DNA of 64,000 bases from Geosmithia putterillii (Eukaryota > Ascomycota > Sordariomycetes > Hypocreales > Bionectriaceae): the NCBI GenBank assembly GCA_900188575.1, contig FYEU01000313.1:310001-374000 (forward strand), in the 5' to 3' direction. The notes below the pieces were generated by a model. The model did no database searches, was not told where the DNA came from, and saw only the letters and a list, made by a program, of their open reading frames with translations. Position numbers and translations under genes: made by a program. Shown here one piece after another: positions 1 through 11,432 of this stretch. Within the stretch, counting starts at the first letter, position 1. Every line of letters begins with the position of its first letter.

Positions 1-1985
1 GCCGTGGTCTGCGACGAGTCTGTAGCCAGCTGGGAGTGTCGGAGGCCCGAGTGGGGGGTCGACCGGTGCGGGGACAGGAGGTTGTGGTGCGATGACGCCG
101 ATGACAGCGGTGCCGAGTGCGACCGGAGCAGGGCCGGCAGGCTCTTGAGCGGGAGCATGTTGGTGTGCAGGAAGCCGCTGGCGTACGTGTACACGGCCAT
201 CTGGAGCTTGCGCTGCGTCGGGCTGCGCGTCGACAGGTCGCGGATCCTCTTGGCTGCCATCCCGTACTTGGCGAAGCTGTCGACCAGTCGCTTGCGGATC
301 TTGGCCGCCTCCTGGATCTGCGCATGCGTCGGCGGTGGCTTGTTCAGGTCCACCTCGCCCGTCTCCGTCTTCTCCGGCTGCAGGGCCAGCAGCACGCGGT
401 GAAAGGTCGGAAGGAGCTCTCGGATGCCCCCTTCGAACTGGCGCAGCGTCTCGTAGGCGCGCTGGTCGGCGGGCTTTTGCGCCAATGATTCGGCAAACTC
501 GCGTCCGGAGAAGATAGTGTGCTTGCAGTCGCGGCACATGCGCACGTCGATATTCACCTGGCCGGGCGTGCTGGGGGGTGCCGGCTTCTCTGTTGCTGGA
601 CTCACTGCTGCTGCAAACGTCATTGTTAGCCAGGGGTTACACTTTATCACGCAGTAGTAAGACTACTAGAGCATATAGTACTGAGAGCTGGGTGAACAGA
701 GATGGGTGAACCTACAACTGGCAACAGTTAGACCAACATGCGACGAGCACTGCGTCTCTGGATCTGCACACACTACGTGGCCGCATATACGACAGTGATG
801 GCGCCTAAATGTCCAGGACCCAAACTCCTGCTGGCAAAAGGGGCACTTGGCAACCTGGTTGTCGTCCTCCCAGGCCACGACCGACTGCTCAATGAGCTTA
901 CGGGGGTGCTTCTGGCCGGCAAGAGACGAGATGGGCGTGAGCATAGAGCCATTGGGCATGGACAGCCTGTCGGGTGGGTTGGCCAGAAGTCGCGTCAGCT
1001 TGGTTAGCCGCTTCTCGAGCCGCGAGGCTTCGAGGTTCTGTCGCTCCACCTTGTCGCCTCGGATCTTGGCAAACATGGCTGTGTGGTCAACAACGAGCCC
1101 CGAGTGATCGTTGTAGCCGTCTCGTGACTTGTAACAGGTCTCGCAGACTCGGGCCCAGTAGCCACGAACGGGCTCGTGGTGGGCACTACGGCTGAGCTTC
1201 ATCTGGTACATTGTGTGCATCTCGCAAAAGAGACGTCCGCAGTTCCGGCAATTGATGCTCCCGGAGATCGGGCCGAGACTGCGACCACATGTCGGATCGG
1301 TGCAGTAGTCATCGGCAGTGGTCCTCTGCCAGTGTTTTCGCGTAATGAGCTCGTCGGGGTCGATAGGCGCGTCGGCCGGTGCTTTGCCGGCGGCGGCTGA
1401 AGAGTGATTGGCAACCGCCGCATGCTGTGAAAGATAGTTGGGGGCTGATTCGTTTGATTCGAACGATTCCAGACCGCGGAGCTTCTGGTTGAGTAGGGAG
1501 AGGGGCTGGAATCGCTTGGCCTTGAGCACCTGCTTGTCGAACCAGGTCTTGACCTCGTCTTGCTCCTCCTCGGGCAGCTCCTGATGGTTGTCGTCGATGT
1601 GGCGGTTCAGCTGCAACAATGTGACCTACAATATGGGGGAAAGTACGTGAGTCAGTTATTCGTTCGGTGACAGGTGATGGTTCGCTCCTTGCGCGGATGG
1701 TCTCACCATTTCCTCATTGCAGATGGGGCAGACGAGGGCCGATGCATCCGCCGAACCGCCCCCCCTCTGTCCAGGCGCGCCGACGCTGATGCTCGATCCA
1801 ATGTCCGGCTGGGCTATATCAGGCAGACTGGCCGTGGCGGGGGGTGATATCGACGACGATCCGAGCGAGACAGTGCTTTCAGAGGGTGCGAGGGCGCTCG
1901 TGGGCCGAGGGGAGGCAGCGGTGGGAGGCGCCAGACCCTTGCCGCTGCCTAGGATGCGACCGCCGCCCAGTTTGCGTCCCGACAT
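1..1985 (-). CDS. PEP7: Vac1/Pep7-like FYVE zinc-finger protein, 3' end cut by window
   Basis: Likely exons (minus): 1985-1707, 1625-716 and 610 to beyond position 1. The protein starts MSGRKLGGG; an upstream TTG in the same frame was not used. An N-terminal C2H2 finger (CPICNEEM... then NRHIDDNH) is joined across intron 1. A degenerate FYVE-like Cys cluster (CTDPTCGRS, CRNCGRLFC) follows, then a complete FYVE finger around residues 345-385 with the RRHHCR motif that binds PI3P. The last exon holds the conserved Rab-binding type helical region (QKPADQRAYETLRQFE). This order, C2H2 plus two FYVE units, is that of yeast Vac1/Pep7, a Rab5 effector that acts with Pep12 and Vps45 in Golgi-to-endosome vesicle docking. 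It is divergent from MET8. The family call is firm; the exact splice at 715/716 (GTAGGT donor) is inferred. Confidence 0.88.
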
Positions 1986-2427
1986 GGTGGAACGGTACTT
2001 TGGCAAGTGGTTGGGACATTGGGCAGAAGGTCGGAACGGGGAGAAGGAGGTAGAAGACCGCAGCTTTGGGAAGCCGGGCTACGCCTCGAGGGTGCGAATT
2101 GCGGTTCGAGGATGCGATCGACGGAAAGACGGGGATGGAGGGAGAGGCTGAGTCCGTGAGCGAGTGAGGGAGGAGAGCATGTCGCTACTACTTTGGGTGG
2201 AGGCACCTGACAGTCGTCATCATGATAGGCAGGTACTTAGCCTCGAGTGACGAAAACGGCGGGACGTCAGGTACCTTATTAATCCGGGCGGCCCGCCTCT
2301 TATCATTATCGCCGCACTATCTCTTATCGGTACCCGGCCGTAGATCGGCCGCCGTACCTTCTCCATTCGCTGTTCCTGTAATAAATCCTGAACGAGACAA
2401 AACGGATTCACATACACAACCTCGAAT
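1986..2427. promoter_or_regulatory. Shared promoter region between VAC1/PEP7-like and MET8-like genes
   Basis: This 442-bp gap separates two divergently transcribed genes, so both must start transcription from it. No clear TATA box was seen. The sequence is GC-mixed, with no long repeat. Confidence 0.5.
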
Positions 2428-3310
2428 ATGTCCAAGAACTTTCCCGAGGTGCAGCCTGGGGGCAGCCTCATCATCGCATGGCAAATCAAGGGGAAGAGGG
2501 TTCTGGTTGTTGGAGGTGGCGAGGTAAGACTCACTCTCATTCAGCACACATTCAATCTCATTGCAGTGTCACAGGGCTGACTGACTGACACAATTTTGAC
2601 ACTCTAGGTTGCTGCGGGGCGTATCGTGCACTGTCTCAACGCCGATGCCGATGTGCATGTCGTGTGTCCGGCGTCTGGACTCAACGATGAGGTGGCGTAC
2701 CGTGTTTCCGAGGGCCAGGTGACGCATGTAGACCGGGTGTTTGAGCCCACGGATCTGGACGGAGCAGCCATGGTCCTCGTGGCCATCGACGACCCCGCGG
2801 CGTCGACCGTCATCTGGAAGCTGTGCAAGGAGCGCAGGATCCCGGCCAACATCGCCGATGTGCCACCTGAGTGCGACTTTTACTTTGGCAGCATCCACCG
2901 TGACGGCCCGCTACAGATCATGGTCAGCACAAACGGCCGAGGACCTCGCATGGCCGCTCTCATCCGCCGTCTGATCTCTCGCCAGCTGCCAAAAAATACG
3001 GGAAACGCCATCCAGGCCATTGGAGAGCTGCGTGCCAAGCTACGTGAAACGGCTCCAAACCAGGAGGACAGCGCGAAGCGCATGGGATGGTACGTTTCAG
3101 AGTTTCAGTCCCCTGGCCTCAGGATTCACTAACAGGTTAATCGCGAACAGGATCTCTAGGGTCAGTGACACCTACAAGTGGGAGGAAATGTGCGAACTGA
3201 CTCCCGAGGACATGGACAACCTGCTCCTCTTCTACCCGCCCAACAAGGTACCGCCCATGGATGCTCTCAAGGCCCTACGTGATGTGGCTGGAGACAAGAA
3301 GGTGGAGTGA
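2428..3310 (+). CDS. MET8: Siroheme synthase Met8 (precorrin-2 dehydrogenase / ferrochelatase)
   Basis: Exons 2428-2523, 2608-3089 and 3151-3310 give 245 aa. Residues 1-32 run from the start into the nucleotide-binding glycine motif VLVVGGGEVAAGR, which is split by intron 1 right after GGGE. The central part (VAIDD, CDFYFGSIHRDGPLQIMVSTNGRGPR) is the sirohydrochlorin/precorrin-2 binding signature of the CysG-N/Met8 family, and the C-terminal helical domain (LTPEDMDNLL) matches Met8. The enzyme oxidises precorrin-2 with NAD+ and inserts iron to make siroheme for sulfite and nitrite reductases. The length is a little below the yeast protein (274 aa). Both introns have canonical GT/AG ends (84 and 61 bp). 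Confidence 0.93.
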
Positions 3311-3442
3311 TGATATAAAGTACAAAGGAAATGAACAAAAAGGACGACATGACGGTTGCATATGAGGGTTGGATACGGTTGTCGGCGTTAGGGGCTACCA
3401 AAAACAAAACCACGGTTCAAAAGAAGGATTCGGATTGCATGT

Positions 3443-4630
3443 CTATTTGCTCGGGATACGAATGATCACCTTGGAAAAGTGCTTCTGGGCCGCAAGCCTC
3501 TTGTAGGCCTCCTTTGCCTGGCTGAGGTCAAACACCTCTGTGTCGAGGCCCATCTTGATGTTCTTGTCCTGGATAAAGGCGACCATGTCGCGCATCATCT
3601 GCCTTGTGCCCAGGAGAACAGCGCGGGCGACAATGTTGGTAGCAACCAGGGACATCATGGGTACAGGGTCCGCGTTTGCACCCAATACGCCGGCCAGGAT
3701 CACGTTCCCGTCATTGCGGACAGCCTTGAGAGACTGACCAAGGCTAGCATTGCCAGCAACGTCCAAGACAAAGTCGAACCCACGCTTCGATGGGGTCAGG
3801 TCCCTGGCCTGGACACCCCATTCAGACACCTCGCGGTAGTTGATGATGTGGGAAGCACCGAGGTCGCGCAGCATGCGCCCCTTTTCCTTGCTGTCGCTCG
3901 TGGTGGCAACAACTGTCGCGCCGACGGCCACGGCAAACTGAAGGCCTGCCACACTCACGCCGCCGCTGCCCTGGATGAGGACCCAGTCACCCTTCTTGAC
4001 CTCGTGTCCCTTCAGGCCAAAGAGACCGTTCCACGCCGTGATAGCCGAGCAGGGTAGCGTGGCGGCCTCCTCAAAGGACATGGCCCACTTTGTCTCCTCC
4101 TCGCTGGCGATCTTGACCAGGCAGCTTTTCTGGAAGATGCCTTTGGTGGTCAGCGTGCCGTCCAGTTCGTGCCCTAGGCCGCCACAGATGTGGCCGAAAG
4201 CGGGGAGCTCGTCGTCGGCCAGTGTGCCTATCGACGGGTCCGCGTATGACTCCGGGGACATGTGGGTGACCACCCTGTCACCTGCCTTGAAAGTCTCCGG
4301 CGGGACGCTGGCTCCGGTCTTGATGACAATGCCGGCTCCATCGGAACTCGGGATGACGCCTTCCCGTGCCTTGAGATGAATGGAGCCCTGTGCGGGGAAC
4401 GGGCTGTCAGCAGTTTATCTACGAATGGGAAGCCCACAAGGATACGAGGGAATAAAGTGACATACCATAGCTAGAACCAGGTCGCGGTAGTTGAGCGACG
4501 CCGCCCGCAGCTCCACCAAGACTTCATCGTCGCCGAGCTCACGCGGGGCAGGGCCATCCTTGAGCACCAGACCGGAGAAATCCTCCTTTTGGGCGTCTAT
4601 ATGCCAGGCTTGAACAGTAGGGCTCGCCAT
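3443..4630 (-). CDS. Zinc-independent MDR alcohol dehydrogenase / quinone oxidoreductase-like
   Basis: Exons 4630-4466 and 4387-3443 (78-bp intron, GTATGT donor) give 369 aa starting MASPTVQAWH. The N-terminal GroES-like half has LVELRAASLNYRDL and SDGAGIVIKTG; the C-terminal Rossmann half has GSGGVSVAGLQFAVAVGATVV and the NADPH-pocket segment RDLGASHIINY. No structural zinc cysteine cluster (CxxCxxC) is present, which places it with quinone oxidoreductase-type MDR enzymes rather than zinc alcohol dehydrogenases. The substrate cannot be told from sequence. It is convergent with MET8, with only 132 bp between the stop codons. Confidence 0.85.
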
Positions 4631-5694
4631 TATGACAGAGGTTCTATCAAGATAGGTAGATTCGTTGAAGAAGATGCTATACTCCGTATGCAGGTGCTTG
4701 ATGGGTGCATGTCCGGAGCAGTATTCAAACTCAGCTCTGAGGGGTCGTCTCCAATGCCGATGTGGACCCACAAGGCCGATCCCGCCGCCGCCGCTCCAAT
4801 GGAGGGGCGCGGTTTTTCACAGCCATAGATGAAGTACAAGTCAGTGATTGATGTATCTTCTGCTTTCATGCGATTATGTCGTTATAACTGACGGTACTGG
4901 CTATTGTCATGGTCTTGATGAAACAGCAGGTGCATGTGCTTTTGTGGGGTTACATGCCTTCCTCATGTGTTCCCTGTAACAAGGAAAGAGCGAGTCAAAT
5001 AGCACTCACAGACGTTACACTGCTCACCAAGATCGCTCCCATTTTATGACCCTTCACTATGAATCTCACTCTCACTATAACAAGTACCATGGCGGTGTGT
5101 GAACGGTCATGAAATTCTGTAGAAGCGTCTCTATAAGCAATGCGCTTTTCTTTATTACCCCTCCATCTCTATAATGCCCCTCCACAACTTAAGTGCACCG
5201 TCCAATGTAGCTGAATACGGAAACTTCAAAGGGTCTAGAAAAGACAACCCATAATCTATTTCATCACCAAACATACATTTCATACAGACCAAAATATACC
5301 AGGAGTCATCACAAAAATTAAAGGGCTTCTGAAAAAGGAATACCTAATAATTTATATCATCTCATTGTCCATTTCTAGGAAATACTTGTGACGATACTTT
5401 GCAAAAAGCAGTGCAGGGTAAATGCTTAGTCATGATTTCGCGCGCCTTTCGTCACCAGCATTCTCGCGAAGCAGCGTCACGATGGACGACACAAGGCTCA
5501 ATTGAGCGCGATGTACGATTTATCAAGTGCATCCGGGAGCTCTCTAATGCGAATTTGACGTGTCATACCCCTGAACAATCACGAAAACAACTTCTACATT
5601 GTGGTTCCTCTCCGTCCAGGCGAATTGCGACGCGACGAACCGAGAAACGCCCGACGAGTAGCTTCGCCAGAGGACTACGCCCGAGACAATCACC
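4631..5694. other. Intergenic, AT-rich in its centre
   Basis: This 1.06-kb gap lies between two divergent genes. About 5100-5400 is notably AT-rich, with runs such as CTCTATAATGCCCC, and holds no convincing reading frame. It serves as promoter space for the MDR gene and FTA1; nothing else was recognised. Confidence 0.5.
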
Positions 5695-6960
5695 ATGTCG
5701 ACGTCGATGAGCGACGCGACGAGCACGCCGGCGGCAGAAGACAACGAGCCGGTGCCGCCCTTTTTCAACACGACCTTTTCAACGCACCGCGTCTCGCCAC
5801 TGTACGTGGGGGCTTCGAAGCTGACGACGCAGCGGCTCGAGGTGCTGGGCCGGCGATTGCGCGACACGCTGGTGGGCGACGTGGTGCGCGGGATCCAGAT
5901 CGGGCTGGAGTCGACGGACACGCCGGCAGGGCAGGTGGGACCTCTGCGGTCGGTCAAGCTACGGTGGTTCCGGGCCAACGCCGTGTTGGGCGACGAGGTG
6001 GACTACGACAACGACCCGGGCCTGGACACGTGGAGGGCGCTGTCGGAGAGCCAGAAGCAGGGGCTGTGGATTGAGATCCGGCATGAGAATGCCGCCTACG
6101 TGGCCGTGCTGCTGCCCGGAGTCGGTGGCAGCGACGGCCACGGCGACGCAGCCCAGACATGGAAGATGCAGCCCGGCCGAGAAGAGCCGACGAAGACGAC
6201 GGGGGACGATGACGGATTTGTCCACCTCCCGCTCATGCTGCTGCGCATGCCTACGCCGCTCAAGACGGTGATATCCGAATGGCTGGCCGGCACGTTTGAT
6301 TGCCGCGTCAGCAAGCTCGCACTCGGGACGAGGACCCTCGTCGCCGTGTGGGAGGACTGGATCCGCACCGTTGGCGTGGCTCCGCGCGGCCTCGACCCCG
6401 TCATGACGCTCGCCTTCAATGTGCCGCTTGCCGAACCTGTCGTTGACCCTGATGCCATGCGGGACGACCCCAACGAGGACGATGAGCACTCGACGCGTCC
6501 CGGCCTGCGATCCATCGACATAACCATCCAGCCAAAGGAGCTGGCCAAGTTTGTCCGCGCGGGACGCAAGGCCGGCCAAGCGCAGAAGAAGAAGAGGACG
6601 GCCGCGACAGGAGCGGCGTCGTGGGAGAAGGACGCACGTGAGCGACGAAGACTGGCGGGGGGCAGCACAGATGATGGTTGGGCCTGGCTGGCTTCCGACA
6701 AGGACAAGGACAAGGACGGCCAGCCCTTCACAGACGGGCTCGCCCGCTATCTCGATCACCACCTCGCCCTCAACCTGTTTCACCCTAGCGTCAGGGTCAC
6801 TCAGGTTTCTTGCGGTGGGTTTGTTTTGGGCTCTGGCCGTCTCAAGATTGTCGCGCCGGGCGACCAGATGACAGACGCCAAGTCTAGGGCGGCTTGGATG
6901 TTTGTCACCAGGTTGAGCCACAGGATCAAGGGCGATGCACTGCCATCGATATTCACCTGA
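5695..6960 (+). CDS. FTA1: Kinetochore Sim4-complex subunit Fta1 (CENP-L family)
   Basis: Single exon, 421 aa. The N-terminus PPFFNTTFSTHRVSPLYVG followed by LRDTLVGDVVRGIQIGL is the signature opening of fungal Fta1/CENP-L proteins. The C-terminal segment (LFHPSVRVTQVSCGGFVLGSG ... GRLKIV) matches the end of the same family. Fta1 belongs to the inner-kinetochore Sim4/CCAN complex with the CENP-N partner Mis15. A basic, low-complexity stretch around residues 290-315 (AGQAQKKKR) and an Asp/Lys run near 335-345 are probably disordered. The ATG lies in a good context (CACCATGTCG). No intron is needed. The call rests on remembered family motifs, not on a search. Confidence 0.8.
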   Translation: MSTSMSDATSTPAAEDNEPVPPFFNTTFSTHRVSPLYVGASKLTTQRLEVLGRRLRDTLVGDVVRGIQIGLESTDTPAGQVGPLRSVKLRWFRANAVLGDEVDYDNDPGLDTWRALSESQKQGLWIEIRHENAAYVAVLLPGVGGSDGHGDAAQTWKMQPGREEPTKTTGDDDGFVHLPLMLLRMPTPLKTVISEWLAGTFDCRVSKLALGTRTLVAVWEDWIRTVGVAPRGLDPVMTLAFNVPLAEPVVDPDAMRDDPNEDDEHSTRPGLRSIDITIQPKELAKFVRAGRKAGQAQKKKRTAATGAASWEKDARERRRLAGGSTDDGWAWLASDKDKDKDGQPFTDGLARYLDHHLALNLFHPSVRVTQVSCGGFVLGSGRLKIVAPGDQMTDAKSRAAWMFVTRLSHRIKGDALPSIFT

Positions 6961-7592
6961 GTGGTCTCGGCGAATGGTGGTCGCATACTGAGCACCGGAC
7001 CCTTTACTACCAGTGACAGCCTCCCATTACCGTGGGTTTGGCGACGAGGCGCCATCCACGCCCTTCTATACGGGTCTGTGGCCGCCTCCCCCGCGCAAAC
7101 CGCAACGCCTATAGTGCCAATGGCCAAGATCCAAGGCCAAAGCTGGCCAGACGAGCGACAATACGGCGCCAAGATGAATGCTTGGCAGAAGACCACCTAT
7201 GAAGAGAACCATCCTGGCTTCTGGTAATGTAGACTTCGGCATTATCTGAGCTCGGCCAAAACTCTTCAACGGTGGAGGATGCGATGGCTTTGGCCATTGC
7301 AACATTGGCCATTGCAACATTTTCAAGTTGAATAAGAACGACTTGTCCGACCCAACAGCCTCGAGCTCAATTCCTGGTTGCTAGCCCGAGACATGCGTGC
7401 TTTCCATCACGTGAAACGCCTGCCTGCCGGGGAACGACCCCCTGGCGAAACCCCTCTTTGAGCCTGTGACGATCCGCCAAGATGAAACTCGGGGCTATGT
7501 CATTGCTGTTCTCAACAAGTTCAAGACGCCTCAATTGATTCAACGCGCCTTGCCGAATTGATGACTCGTGGAATTGAACCAGCGCGACCAAA
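6961..7592. other. Intergenic, no gene seen
   Basis: 632 bp between FTA1 and the next gene. Short open frames on both strands have no recognisable domain. An imperfect direct duplication TTGGCCATTGCAACAT occurs twice in tandem at about 7291-7322. Confidence 0.5.
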
Positions 7593-8331
7593 ATGAAAAT
7601 CATCGTGGCGGGAGCAACAGGCCTGGCAGGACGAGGCATCATCCAGGCGTGCCTGGCCTCGGACGCCATCACCGAGGTGGTCATCCTGACGCGGCGCGCT
7701 GTATCTCGGGATGTCGAAGAACACGCCAAAACAGAGGTAGTCCTGCACGAGGACTTCTCACAGTACCCGGCGGACCTGATGTCGCGCCTCAAAGGATGCG
7801 AAGCTTGTCTATGGTAGAACCCCATCATGTCTTTTTGAGTACACACACACACACACATGCCAGAAGGACTGACACGGGATCAGGGCCATTGGCGGACGAG
7901 TCGACCAGTTTGGCGGCGACAAGGACCTGGCTAGGAAAGTTGGCGTCGAATACACTCTTGCAGCGGCCAGGGCCATGCGGGAGCACCTGGCCACTACTAG
8001 TTCTTCGCCGTTCCGCTTCGTCTTCTGCAGCGGCTCCCTGGCAGAGTGGGACCAGGACCGCAAACTCTACTTTCTCAACGACACGCGCAAGATCAAGGGG
8101 TCCGTAGAGAAGGGCCTCTGCGATCTGGAAGAGGAAGATGGCCGATTCCAGGTCCGCATCGCCAGGCCGGGCAAGCTGATTGACCCCAATGCAGCCCTGT
8201 ACGAGAAGCTCGCCAGCCCGCTGGTCCTGGGGATATCGACGGTGCAGCTGGGCAGGGCCATGATACGCATGGCGACGGACGGCGAGTGGAAGGAGCAGAT
8301 CGCCGAGAACGGTACCCTGAAAGCCATGTGA
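7593..8331 (+). CDS. TIP30/HTATIP2-like NAD(P)-binding (atypical SDR) protein
   Basis: Exons 7593-7813 and 7884-8331 give 222 aa; the splice joins CLW to AIGG in frame. The protein opens with a Rossmann strand and GATGLAG, followed by VVILTRR, the arrangement seen in NAD(P)-dependent epimerase-like and TIP30-like proteins. The middle has EYTLAAARAM and FRFVFCSGSLAEW; the end has VRIARPGKLID, the usual RPG turn of this family. A homologue lies at 27077 in this window. The 70-bp intron carries an (AC)8 microsatellite. The reaction is unknown; many relatives are annotated only as nucleoside-diphosphate-sugar epimerases. Confidence 0.82.
7841..7857. repeat. (AC)8 microsatellite inside a 70-bp intron
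   Basis: A perfect AC run occupies a quarter of the intron of the TIP30-like gene. It lies between donor and branch region, so length changes would alter intron size. Confidence 0.9.
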
Positions 8332-8604
8332 CGGGGGCCGGCATCGGCATGTGCTTGTCTCCTGCCCTGATGCTGTGATGATGCGGGTGTAGTGTGGCGT
8401 CGGTATACTTTGGCTGCCAAATCACGGGAAATGGGCGCGGCAAGTGTAGGCTCGCATACTTTTGCATGGTCCTTGGTCGTCGCGCTCGCGCTCACCTCCC
8501 ATTCCCTTCATCCTCCGTCTTGCTCTCTCTATGCCTCCCCCTCTCTACACAGAAGCCATCTTGGTCCATTGGCAACGCCGTCATTCCATCAAGAATTCAA
8601 CGCC

Positions 8605-8973
8605 ATGTCGAGCCAAGACGACACACAAAAGCCAGAGGGCATGCCAAATCCCGACGGACCGCCGAAACAGGACGACTCCAGTTCCTCCGCGTCCGTCTCC
8701 AGTTCCAGCCAGTCGACCATCGCCACTACAAGTAGTGACGGCCAGGGCCAGAAACAGGGCCGGATACAGTACAGGGCCTCCATCAGGGACATCAAGGATG
8801 GGAAATTCCCCGAGGACCACACCGGCACCGAGAATATCCGCGTCAGAATCACCGGCATCCCCAGCTCGTCTCCCGAGCTGCTCAGCCTGCTTGCCAACAT
8901 TGCCATGGACCATTACGAGTGTCTGCCCTTCCAGGAAGGAGAATTACGCATACAGAGACAGCGACGGAAATAA
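8605..8973 (+). CDS. Small hypothetical protein, Ser/Gln-rich N-terminus
   Basis: Single exon, 122 aa. Residues 1-50 are low complexity (SSSSASVSSSSQST) and probably disordered. Residues 52-122 are ordered in look (YRASIRDIKDGKFPEDHTG, NIRVRITGIPSSSPELLSLL) and end in a basic tail (RIQRQRRK). The ATG has a CGCCATG context and a pyrimidine-rich leader (about 8500-8560), both supporting a real gene. I do not recognise the family. The ordered C-terminal half, with its LLSLLANIAMDHY helix, may be a small conserved domain. Confidence 0.6.
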   Translation: MSSQDDTQKPEGMPNPDGPPKQDDSSSSASVSSSSQSTIATTSSDGQGQKQGRIQYRASIRDIKDGKFPEDHTGTENIRVRITGIPSSSPELLSLLANIAMDHYECLPFQEGELRIQRQRRK

Positions 8974-9198
8974 ATAACAGCCACAGTAGGAAATAATGGA
9001 CCAGGCGGATGTGTTTGATGATGACTCTGTGGTACCAAGAGTTGTAGTAGGCTGTTGCTGTTGGGAGCGGGGTCATGGTGCCTTTGGTAACTTCTTGAAA
9101 CCAAGTCAACGCAGTTGCAAGAGAGTATAAAAGAGTCTATCCCGGTTCCTGTCTATCGTAAAGGATATGCTGTGCGTGTGCGTTGTTTGCATTTGTGT

Positions 9199-11432
9199 TC
9201 ATGACGAGCCAACCATGTGTATCCTGCCCTCGACGACGGGCGCAATCGTCCTCGTCCAGTCGACCGCAAACTCGGCCATGTGCATGGCATCGCAGACAGA
9301 GCCCTTGATACCCGCACGCATAGCCCACCTCGTAAAGAACTTTCTCATGAGGAGTAGCTCAAAGTCCAGGCCACTGTCGTCGCCATCGTCATCGTCACCA
9401 TCATCGTCGTCATCGCTATCGTCTGCAATGGGCGGCTTGGAGAGTCCCAACCTAGCCCTGTGGAAGTCTGTCCACGACTTCGATGCCTCTTGGTCATCCT
9501 CCTGGGCCTTGGAAGCCTTGTTGGCTACGTCGAGGGCCGTCGTCTCTCCGGCGGGAGACAGCTTCTTGGACTGGTCTGCCTTCTGGGACGCCGCACCGAC
9601 AGACACCCAATGGTCAGCCAGGAGTTTCCACTGGCCGACGGTACGCAGGCCCATAAAGTACTGGCGCAGGAGAGTCGATATCAAAATGCCGCTTTCCTCG
9701 TCGACAATCTCTTCGGCCTCGCCGCCCTCGGACTTGACCAGGAGGGAATCGTATCCATCTGCATACGTCAGTCAACGTCAGTGAATGTACATATACAAGG
9801 CAAAGTAGAATAGAAGATATAAAGGGAAAAGTAGAGGCGGGGAGATAACAAAGAGGGATCCAAACGTACCCTTTCCACGACCCATGTAGCCCCTGGTGCA
9901 GAGCTTGTATAGCTTCTGCCGGTCCAAGGGCTGACCACCCATAGTCAAGTCTGTGACCCTCTTTCCCGACTCGAGAGAAGGGTCAAAGGTGAACTCGATC
10001 CCCGAGACTTGGGGGAAACGTCCCTCGAGGGCCGGATAGGTGGCGACACCGTTCTCGATAGCATCCCAGATGGCCTGGCCGGTGACACGGAGCAGGACGA
10101 CGGGGTCCTCAAAGGGGAAGCACTCGACAATGTCCTTGACGCGCAGGACTCCAGGCGGGTAGATCTGACCGCCGCGGATGGTTCCCGAGGCCATTATGGA
10201 GCAGTCTGCATCGTGGTACTGACGCATAATGTCGCAGACGAGGTTGCCAATGTTGGCTTCGCGGACGCGGACCGTCTCGAAGCGGGCGTCGAGCGGCACG
10301 GCCGTCCACCCAACTGGCTTGGCGAGCGACTGCTGCAGCTTGGACGTCAGTTCCCGCACCAGGTCGCGAGAGGGAATGTGCTCGGAGATTTCCGACGTGG
10401 CGTCGCGACGCCAAATGTCAAAGTCCCAGAAGGTGCGGGAGCTGGGGTCATTGCCAGGTCGTCGTCTCGCCTCAATATAACTGAGCTGCTTGAAATCTGT
10501 CCCCGATCGGAGAACGTGGGTGCCCCGGATCAGGCTGTGCGAGTAGTAGTGATCGTGGCCGCCGAGGATGATGTCCATGAGCCCGTCTGTCTGCTCGGCG
10601 AGCTTGTTGTCGTTTGGCTCGCGCATGTGGCTGACGCACACAACGATTTCGGCGCCTTCCTCACGAAGCTTGGGGACAAGCTCCTTGGCCGTCTCGGTGG
10701 CGGAGCGGTAGATGAGGTTGGGGGGCAAGCTGTTAATGGTGGCCAGCCATTCGCGCTCGCCGAGGCCGATGACGCCAATCTTGACTCCCGACGAGCTCGT
10801 CATCATGTGTGTCCGCTTGGCGTTGCCCAGAGGCACATTCTCGCCTAGAGCTGGGTCTAGCACATTGGCCAGAAGCCATGGGAATGTCGTCTTGGAGGTA
10901 AGGTTCTCGAACTGTTTGACACCAAAGTCGAAGTCGTGATTCTAGCAAGTCCCTCCATGTCAGCCGGTAACGTTCTGTTCTGTCAGGGCGTGCGCATGCG
11001 AATTAATCGTACGTACCCCTACGCAGGCGCAGTCGGTGCCAATGGCGTTGAGAACCGGCACCATATGGCGTCCTGGTCACGGATTGTTAGCATCTCCTCC
11101 CTTCCCCCTTCCAGAATGCAATGTGACTAAAGAGGTTCAGTTCACCGCTTACCCTTTGTCACGGAGCTCTCCAAGCTAGGATTGAATGCATCTCCCGAGA
11201 AGAAGGTAACAGGCTCCGGGTGATCCGGCCACTTTTCCTTGTCCTTGTACTCCTCGCACAGCGTCATGAATCTCGCGAGGCCACCCACGGGCTCGGCACT
11301 CGCCTCGTCGACGTGGTAGACATCGTTGAAGTGGATGAGGCGCAGGTCGGGTGGTGCAGCGTCATGTTTGTTGCTATCGCTCGACTGGTACGTAACGGAC
11401 AGGTTCGGCGGGATCTCGCCTCGTGGGGGCAT
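9199..11432 (-). CDS. 5'-nucleotidase / 2',3'-cyclic phosphodiesterase family metallophosphatase
   Basis: Exons 11432-11153, 11072-11017, 10941-9870 and 9758-9199 give 655 aa. The metal-binding blocks of the calcineurin-like phosphatase domain are all present: LIHFNDVYHV (about 35), FSGDAFNPS, VGNHDFDFG (split between exons 2 and 3), VCVSHM and LGGHDHYY. The 5'-nucleotidase C-terminal domain follows (EANIGNLVCDIMR, SIMASGTIRGG, RGYMGRGKDGYDSL). No signal peptide is visible, so it is probably cytosolic, unlike periplasmic UshA. Near residue 600 an Asp-rich run of about 18 residues is encoded by a TCATCG-type repeat at about 9376-9420. All introns are 75-110 bp; the 56-nt exon 2 is supported by the unbroken family motif it completes. 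Confidence 0.9.

Noticed and set aside
6961..7227. 88-codon frame right after FTA1, considered as a C-terminal extension
   Set aside because: The FTA1 stop is clear, the family ends there, and no intron signal links the two.
10009..10848. 279-codon plus-strand frame opposite the 5'-nucleotidase gene
   Set aside because: The minus strand carries intact metallophosphatase motifs; the plus frame has no recognisable product.
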